The notes under the pieces are model-generated. The model did not search any database, was not told where the DNA came from, and saw only the letters and a program-made list of their open reading frames with translations. Positions 54,944-64,000 of a stretch of DNA of 64,000 nucleotides are shown one piece after another. This DNA is from Pseudomonas hamedanensis (lineage in GTDB: Bacteria > Pseudomonadota > Gammaproteobacteria > Pseudomonadales > Pseudomonadaceae), in NCBI RefSeq assembly GCF_014268595.2, contig NZ_CP077091.1, forward strand, positions 5,438,001 through 5,502,000, given 5' to 3'. The position numbers were made by a program, and so were the translations under genes. Each line of letters opens with the position of its first letter. Positions within the stretch are counted from its first letter, which is position 1.

Positions 54944-55012
54944 CTATCGCGAGCAGGCTCACTCCTACACTTGGAATGCATTTCCCTGTAGGAGTGAGCC
55001 TGCTCGCGATAG
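54944..55012. repeat. REP inverted pair, family 1
   Basis: Perfect 26-base arms (54944-54969 and 54987-55012) of the GAGCAGGCTCACTCCTACA family, 17 bases apart. Confidence 0.9.
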
Positions 55013-55044
55013 CGTCATCCCAATCAACACAAAAACCACAGGTA

Positions 55045-55072
55045 TAAAAAAAGGCCATCCGAGGATGGCCTT
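55045..55072 (-). terminator. Terminator of lpxC
   Basis: Read on minus, stem AAGGCCATC / GATGGCCTT with loop of 4 and six to seven T. It lies 25 bases after the lpxC stop. Confidence 0.9.
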
Positions 55073-55096
55073 CAAAAAACTAGAGAGGTTTTTTAC

Positions 55097-56044
<948 letters not shown>

Positions 56045-56120
56045 TCAACAAAGGCTGGCGATGATAGCAGACCATGCCTTTGCTGAACACCAATCACCTT
56101 CATAGCCCTGATACATTCCA

Positions 56121-57317
56121 TCAATCGGCCTGACGACGCAGGAAAGCCGGGATGTCCAGGTAGTCCAGGTCATCTTGCGGATTCATCTTCGCGGCAGCCG
56201 CAGCACCGGCCTGAGCCTGGTTGCGCATGACGGTCGGACGGTCCAGATCGCGGTAGTTCACCGCTGGCGCTTCCTGACGGGCCGGAGCCGGTTGTTGCAC
56301 CTGAGCCGAAGCCATGGAGGTGTGAACGGTGTTGTCGATGACCTTCACAGGCTTCTCGATTTTCGCGCCCAGACCGGTGGCAACCACAGTGACGTGCAGC
56401 TCGTCGCGCATGTCCGGATCGATCACGGTGCCGACCTTGACCATGGCGTGCTCGGAAGCGAAGGCCTCGATGATCGAACCAACGTCGGAGTACTCACCCA
56501 GGGACAGGTCAGGACCGGCGGTGATGTTGACCAGGATGCCGCGTGCGCCTTGCAGGTTCACGTCTTCCAGCAACGGGTTGCGGATTGCCGCTTCAGTGGC
56601 TTCACGTGCACGGTTCGGACCGCTGGCGCAGCCAGTGCCCATCATTGCCATGCCCATTTCGCTCATCACGGTACGTACGTCGGCGAAGTCGACGTTGATC
56701 ATGCCCGGACGCTTGATGATGTCGGAGATACCGCGAACGGCACCGGCCAGGACATCGTCAGCCTTGGCGAAAGCCGACAAGAGGCTTGCGTCTTTGCCAA
56801 GGATGGTCAGCAACTTCTCGTTCGGGATGGTGATCAGCGAGTCAACGCTTTCCGAAAGCATGCGGATGCCTTCATCGGCGATCTGCATACGCTTGCGGCC
56901 TTCGAACGGGAACGGACGGGTCACGACCGCAACGGTCAGGATGCCCATTTCCTTGGCCACTTCGGCGATGATTGGCGCCGCACCGGTACCGGTACCGCCG
57001 CCCATGCCGGTGGTGATGAACACCATGTTGGTGCCCTGCAGCACTTCGGCAATACGCTCGCGGTCTTCCAGAGCGGCTTGACGGCCGACTTCAGGATTGG
57101 CGCCGGCACCCAGGCCTTTGGTCACGCCAGTGCCCAGTTGCAGGATGGTCCGCGCGCCGATGTTTTTCAGCGCTTGAGCATCGGTGTTGGCGCAGATGAA
57201 CTCAACGCCTTCGATGTTGCTCTTGACCATGTGATTGACAGCGTTGCCGCCGCCACCGCCAACACCGATAACTTTGATTACCGGGCTTGCGGGGATGTTG
57301 TCTACGAGTTCAAACAT
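56121..57317 (-). CDS. ftsZ: Cell division protein FtsZ
   Basis: Tubulin-like GTPase that forms the division ring. The 398 residues include GVGGGGGNAVNHM, the GTP loop GMGGGTGTGAAPII, the T7 region NVDFADVRTVMS, a variable Gln/Ala-rich linker and the conserved C-terminal peptide DYLDIPAFLRRQAD that binds FtsA/ZipA. A 104-base gap with a hairpin separates it from ftsA. Confidence 0.98.
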   Translation of the reverse strand: MFELVDNIPASPVIKVIGVGGGGGNAVNHMVKSNIEGVEFICANTDAQALKNIGARTILQLGTGVTKGLGAGANPEVGRQAALEDRERIAEVLQGTNMVFITTGMGGGTGTGAAPIIAEVAKEMGILTVAVVTRPFPFEGRKRMQIADEGIRMLSESVDSLITIPNEKLLTILGKDASLLSAFAKADDVLAGAVRGISDIIKRPGMINVDFADVRTVMSEMGMAMMGTGCASGPNRAREATEAAIRNPLLEDVNLQGARGILVNITAGPDLSLGEYSDVGSIIEAFASEHAMVKVGTVIDPDMRDELHVTVVATGLGAKIEKPVKVIDNTVHTSMASAQVQQPAPARQEAPAVNYRDLDRPTVMRNQAQAGAAAAAKMNPQDDLDYLDIPAFLRRQAD

Positions 57318-57393
57318 TTTCCCTCTCCTTACATTCTCTAGTTTTTTCGCCTACTGCATTTTTGTCGCGGTGCATCTACTGCTACTGCTTGCC

Positions 57394-57416
57394 GCTCGAA
57401 GCTTGACGCTTCGAGC
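57394..57416 (-). repeat. Hairpin between ftsA and ftsZ
   Basis: GCTCGAAGC and GCTTCGAGC (perfect 9-base arms) around TTGAC. There is no T run in either direction next to it, so full termination is unlikely. It is of a type often seen as a Pseudomonas repeat. Confidence 0.8.
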
Positions 57417-57421
57417 TGCTC

Positions 57422-58681
57422 TTAAAAGTTGCCCTGAACCCACTTCTTCAAGCGGTCCAGCAACGGCGCCTGTGGCTCGTCGTTGCTGTAGCTGTCGCGG
57501 CTGCCGATGCCGGAGAACGAAACCCCGTCGGACTGCTTCTGCAGGCCGTACATCAGCAAGCCCACGCCAGTGGAATAAATCGGGTTGCGCACCACGTCAT
57601 CCAGACCTTTCACGCCATGCGGCACGCCGAGGCGCACCGGCATGTGGAAGATTTCTTCGGCCAGTTCGGTGGCGCCTTCCATCTTCGACGTACCTCCAGT
57701 CAGGACGATGCCGGCCGGGATCAGGTCTTCGTAACCGCTGCGACGCAGCTCGGCCTGAATCAGCGTGAACAGTTCGTCGTAACGCGGCTCGACCACTTCG
57801 GCCAGGGCCTGACGCGACAGCTCGCGCGGTGGACGGTCGCCGACGCTTGGCACCTTGATGGTTTCACCGGCACCGGCCAGTTTGGCCAGGGCGCAGGCGT
57901 AACGGATCTTGATCTCTTCGGCGTACTGGGTCGGGGTGCGCAACGCCATGGCGATGTCGTTGGTCACCTGATCACCGGCAATCGGGATCACTGCCGTATG
58001 GCGGATCGCACCTTCGGTGAAGATGGCGATGTCGGTGGTGCCGCCGCCGATGTCGACCAGGCACACGCCCAGCTCTTTTTCGTCATCGGTCAGCACCGAA
58101 TAGGCCGAGGCCAGTTGCTCAAGAATGATGTCGTCGATTTCCAGGCCGCAGCGACGCACGCATTTTTCAATGTTCTGGGCGGCGTTGACGGCGCAGGTGA
58201 CCACGTGAACCTTGGCTTCCAGACGCACGCCGGACATGCCCAGTGGCTCGCGCACGCCTTCCTGGTTATCGATCACGTAATCCTGCGGCAGGGTGTGCAG
58301 CACGCGCTGATCAGCCGGGATCGCCACGGCCTGGGCGGCGTCGAGCACACGCTCAAGGTCAGCCGAGCTGACTTCGCGATCACGAATCGCGACGATGCCG
58401 TGGGAGTTCAGGCTGCGGATGTGATTGCCGGCCACGCCGACAAATGCCGAGTGAATGCGGCAGCCCGCCATCAACTGGGCTTCTTCGATCGCGCGCTGGA
58501 TCGATTGCACGGTGGACTCGATGTTCACCACCACGCCCTTCTTCAGGCCGCGGGACGGGTGCGTACCGATACCGACGATTTCCAGCGTGCCGTCGTCCGC
58601 GACCTCGCCTACCAGCGCCACCACCTTGGAGGTGCCGATATCCAGACCGACGATCATTTTGCCGCTTTGCACGTTTGCCAT
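57422..58681 (-). CDS. ftsA: Cell division protein FtsA
   Basis: Actin-like ATPase that anchors FtsZ to the membrane. The 419 residues have IVGLDIGTSKVVALVGEV, VDIGGGTTDIAIFTEG and IVLTGGTSKMEGATELAEE. A C-terminal amphipathic helix (APLLDRLKKWVQGNF) is the membrane anchor. It follows ftsQ by about 15 bases. Confidence 0.98.
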   Translation of the reverse strand: MANVQSGKMIVGLDIGTSKVVALVGEVADDGTLEIVGIGTHPSRGLKKGVVVNIESTVQSIQRAIEEAQLMAGCRIHSAFVGVAGNHIRSLNSHGIVAIRDREVSSADLERVLDAAQAVAIPADQRVLHTLPQDYVIDNQEGVREPLGMSGVRLEAKVHVVTCAVNAAQNIEKCVRRCGLEIDDIILEQLASAYSVLTDDEKELGVCLVDIGGGTTDIAIFTEGAIRHTAVIPIAGDQVTNDIAMALRTPTQYAEEIKIRYACALAKLAGAGETIKVPSVGDRPPRELSRQALAEVVEPRYDELFTLIQAELRRSGYEDLIPAGIVLTGGTSKMEGATELAEEIFHMPVRLGVPHGVKGLDDVVRNPIYSTGVGLLMYGLQKQSDGVSFSGIGSRDSYSNDEPQAPLLDRLKKWVQGNF

Positions 58682-58696
58682 GGGTCCTGCCTCTTC

Positions 58697-59563
58697 TTAA
58701 TTCTTTGCGACAGCGGGTTGGGCTGTCGTCGGCGCTACGGGTTCCCGCCAGCCAACGGCGAGGCCGTTGGCGTAGCGCAGATCGATCCGCGCAATGTTCG
58801 TAATCTGCTCTTTCAGCGTCTTGTCATAGATGGCGATGAAGCGGCGCATCTTTTCCACCAGGTTGCCGCGTCCCAGCAGCAACTCGATGCCGGGGCCGGA
58901 ACTGCCGGCACCGGTGGTCAAAAACCAGCTGCCGCGTTCACGCAATTCCAGGCGTGCAATCGAAAAGCCCAGCGGGCGCAGCATCTGGCTCAGCACCTGA
59001 TACTGCTGCATCACTTGCTGCTGGGCCCGTTGTGGGCCGAACAGCTGTGGCAGGTGTTCGTAGTTCGCCAGTTCCTTGGGCGTGAACGCCTGGCCCTGGT
59101 TGTTCAGCAACGACTCGTCACCCCATCGCGCCACCGGCAGTTGCTCTTCGAGGCGGATCACCACCTGATCCGGCCACACCCGGCGCACTTCGGCGTGGGC
59201 GATCCAGGGCATCTGCTCCAGCTCGGTGCGCATGCCGGCGAGGTCGATGGTGAAGAAGCTCGACGCCACGAACGGGGCGATCCGCTGCTGCACTGCCTGC
59301 TGGCTGATGTAGCTGAGGTCGCCCTGCACCGCGATCTTGCTGATCGGCCGGTCGGCGTAGGGCAGCAGACGCTGTGCGCCTTCGTAAGTACCGAAGCCCA
59401 GCGCCACCAGCAGCACCGGCCAGAACAGACTTTTCAGAAAGCTGAAATTGGCTTTCGGCAGGCGCGCGGACATCGGCTCTTTCGCCACCATTCGGCTGGC
59501 ACCCCGCGGCACCGGCTTGCGGCCGGGTGCGGGTGGCTGATGTCTGAGATGCGCGCCTTGCAT
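58697..59563 (-). CDS. ftsQ: Cell division protein FtsQ
   Basis: Bitopic protein of the FtsQBL complex. The 288-residue product starts at ATG 59563 ([20 protein letters not shown]), the start known for pseudomonads; the longer frame overlaps ddlB heavily. The membrane helix [17 protein letters not shown] is near residue 48, the POTRA domain near 70-140 ([20 protein letters not shown]). It starts 4 bases after the ddlB stop. Confidence 0.95.
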   Translation of the reverse strand: MQGAHLRHQPPAPGRKPVPRGASRMVAKEPMSARLPKANFSFLKSLFWPVLLVALGFGTYEGAQRLLPYADRPISKIAVQGDLSYISQQAVQQRIAPFVASSFFTIDLAGMRTELEQMPWIAHAEVRRVWPDQVVIRLEEQLPVARWGDESLLNNQGQAFTPKELANYEHLPQLFGPQRAQQQVMQQYQVLSQMLRPLGFSIARLELRERGSWFLTTGAGSSGPGIELLLGRGNLVEKMRRFIAIYDKTLKEQITNIARIDLRYANGLAVGWREPVAPTTAQPAVAKN

Positions 59564-59567
59564 GCCC

Positions 59568-61976
<2,409 letters not shown>

Positions 61977-61984
<8 letters not shown>

Positions 61985-63047
61985 GGGCCACCTCCAGACA
62001 GGTATCGACCACGCTACGGGTGGCATCGGGTTTGGCCAGTCGGCGGGCCGCTTGGGCCATTGCTTCGAGTCGTTGCGGTTGCATCAAGACCTCTGTCAGG
62101 CGCGCGGCAAGGTCCGCGGCACCAGTCGTTCTTTGTGGCATCAGGAAGGCAGCGCCTTCGCGGGCCAAATAATCGGCGTTGCGGGTCTGGTGATCGTCGA
62201 TCGCGTGGGGCAAAGGCACCAGCATCGAGGGCAGACCGGCGGCCGCCAGCTCACTGATGGTCAGCGCGCCAGCGCGGCACACCACCAGGTCAGCCCAGCC
62301 ATAGGCCTGGGCCATGTCTTTGATGAATGGCTGCACTTGCGCGTCCACGCCCGCGGCGCGGTAACGCTCGGCAGTCACTTCATCGTGATTTTTGCCGGCC
62401 TGATGAAACACTTCCGGGCGCAGGTCGGCAGCGACTTGGGCCAGGGCTTCAGGCAGCAACTTGTTCAACGGCTCTGCGCCCAGGCTTCCGCCCAGGATCA
62501 GCAAACGCGCTTTGCGCCCGGCCAGCGCCGGTCGCGGTGTATCGAGGAACAGCTCGCTGCGCACCGGATTACCGGTGGTACGGCGGCTGTCCGACAGAGT
62601 AAAGGTGTCGGGGAACGCTTCACACACTCGGGCGGCGAACGGCACCAGCAACCGATTGGCGGTGCCGGCCACGGCGTTCTGCTCGTGAACGATCACCGGC
62701 ACACCGGCCAGTTTCGCGGCCAGACCGCCGGGGCCGGTCACATAACCACCAAAGCCCACCACGCATACCGGCTTCAAGCGGCGCATGATCGCCCGCGCCT
62801 GCCACACCGATTTGAGCAGCATCAATGGCGCCTTGAGCAGCGACAGCTTGCCCTTGCCGCGCAGACCGCTGGCGTTGATGCGGTGCAGCTCAAGACCAGC
62901 GGCTGGGACCAGTTCGTTCTCGATCCCGCGTGGCGTGCCGAGCCAGTGCACGGTATAGCCGCGCGCCTGAAACTCGCGGGCACAGGCCAGCGCCGGGAAC
63001 ACGTGGCCGCCGGTACCGCCGGCCATGATCAATACGTTAGCGCCCAT
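61977..63047 (-). CDS. murG: UDP-GlcNAc transferase MurG
   Basis: Peripheral membrane glycosyltransferase that turns lipid I into lipid II. The 356-residue product starts [20 protein letters not shown]; the frame from 63077 would add ten residues and overlap ftsW. Motifs are [19 protein letters not shown] and [20 protein letters not shown]. It overlaps ftsW by 11 bases. Confidence 0.97.
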
Positions 63048-64000
63048 GAGTCGGCTCCTCGGCGAAGTCGCTTTCATGGAATTCCATTTCTTCGCTGCCC
63101 AGGTGGGTTCGACTCTCCCACTCGATGCGCAGCAACAAGCCCAGACAGGCGCAGCAGATCACCAAGGAGCTGCCGCCGTAACTGAGGAACGGCAAGGTCA
63201 GGCCTTTGGTTGGCAGCAGGCCGACGTTCACGCCAATGTTGATCAGGAACTGACCAATCCACAGGAACGACAGACCGTAAGCCACGTAAGCGGCAAAGAA
63301 CTGCTTGGCCTTCTCCGCCCACAGGCCGATGTACATGCCGCGAATACACACGAACACGAACAGCGCCACGGTGCACAGCGAACCCACGGCGCCGAGCTCC
63401 TCGGCCAATACCGAGAACACGAAGTCGGTGTGTGCTTCCGGCAGGTAGAACTGTTTCTGCACGCTGTTGCCCAGGCCAACGCCCAGCCACTCGCCGCGAC
63501 CGAACGCGATCAAAGCCTGGGACAGCTGATAGCCGGCGCCGAACTGGTCGGCCCACGGGTCGGCAAAGTTGGTCAGACGCGCCATTCGATACGGCTGCAT
63601 CTGAATCAACAAGACCACGGCCCCGACCGCCAGCACCACCATCAGCGAGAACCGGAACAGGCCGACCCCGCCAAGAAACAGCATCGCCGCCGCCGCGCCC
63701 ATCATCACCACGGTGGCACCGAAGTCCGGCTCCATGAGCAACAGACCGGCCATCGGCAGCAGCACGATGAACGGCTTGAAGAAGCCCATCCAGCTCTCGC
63801 GCACTTCTTTCTGGCGGCGCACCAGATAGCCGGCGAGGTAGATCACCACAAACACCTTGGCGATTTCCGAGGGCTGCACGTTGAAGAAGCTGAAGCCGAT
63901 CCAGCGCATCGAACCGTTCACTTCGCGGCCGATGCCCGGGATGATCACCATCACCAGCAGACCGAAGGCGCCGAGCAGCATCAACCAGCCGAGGCGTTGC
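63037..64000 (-). CDS. ftsW: Lipid II flippase/glycan polymerase FtsW (C-terminal part, cut by window edge)
   Basis: SEDS-family membrane protein, peptidoglycan polymerase at the septum. Seen from the middle of the protein: GREVNGSMRWIGFSFFNVQP, PDFGATVVMMGAAAAMLFLG, and GVNVGLLPTKGLTLPFLSYG, the SEDS signature. It ends with an acidic cytoplasmic tail ([20 protein letters not shown]). The 5' part lies outside the window. Confidence 0.96.
   Translation of the reverse strand, partial: QRLGWLMLLGAFGLLVMVIIPGIGREVNGSMRWIGFSFFNVQPSEIAKVFVVIYLAGYLVRRQKEVRESWMGFFKPFIVLLPMAGLLLMEPDFGATVVMMGAAAAMLFLGGVGLFRFSLMVVLAVGAVVLLIQMQPYRMARLTNFADPWADQFGAGYQLSQALIAFGRGEWLGVGLGNSVQKQFYLPEAHTDFVFSVLAEELGAVGSLCTVALFVFVCIRGMYIGLWAEKAKQFFAAYVAYGLSFLWIGQFLINIGVNVGLLPTKGLTLPFLSYGGSSLVICCACLGLLLRIEWESRTHLGSEEMEFHESDFAEEPTHGR

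Overview
This window is chromosomal DNA of a fluorescent-group Pseudomonas. The evidence is the high GC content, the gene orders trmJ-cysE-iscR-iscSUA-hscBA, queA-tgt-yajC-secD-secF and ftsW-murG-murC-ddlB-ftsQ-ftsA-ftsZ-lpxC, a cyoABCDE oxidase operon, an OprD-family porin, an Hmp/NorR nitric-oxide pair, and many short inverted intergenic repeats of the Pseudomonas REP type. The species cannot be fixed from this sequence alone.

Layout. 1-5.2 kb: iron-sulfur cluster assembly operon (hscA is cut by the window edge) with cysE and trmJ, all on the minus strand. 5.3-12.6 kb: suhB on plus, then a glycine-zipper envelope protein and the Sec/queuosine operon on minus. 12.64-20.31 kb: tRNA-Leu(CAA) and a compact 7.6-kb genomic island inserted in its 3' end. 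The island carries a P4-type integrase, a second tyrosine recombinase with an overlapping small gene, an amidase-DUF302-TetR cargo operon with a two-palindrome operator, and a copy of the tRNA 3' end at its far side. 20.4-30.8 kb: chromosomal accessory and hypothetical genes, a PhoD-like phosphatase, an orphan YefM-type antitoxin, an ArgD-like aminotransferase next to a LysR regulator, a RidA protein and a lone AAA-type ATPase. 31-36 kb: cytochrome bo3 oxidase operon. 36.6-41.9 kb: dsbB, hmp/norR, cheV and an acetyltransferase. 42-44.8 kb: small conserved genes and a putative HTH-nucleotidyltransferase/HEPN toxin-antitoxin pair. 44.9-51.3 kb: RND efflux adaptor and pump with a two-component system. 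51.5-55 kb: small secreted protein, OprD-family porin and a diguanylate cyclase. 55-64 kb: lpxC and the division/cell-wall cluster, running off the window within ftsW.

Functional links. CysE supplies cysteine, from which IscS takes sulfur for IscU/IscA clusters; IscR probably represses its own promoter through a type-1 site seen upstream. NorR probably activates hmp across the divergent intergenic region, where three GT-N7-AC sites and a sigma-54-like element are visible. The cargo operon of the island is probably self-regulated by its TetR protein. The most unusual region is the island, especially its second recombinase module, the 1-kb DNA segment rich in DnaA-box-like motifs and perfect hairpins, and the paired palindromic operators. 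All functional calls are from sequence reading; no database search was run.
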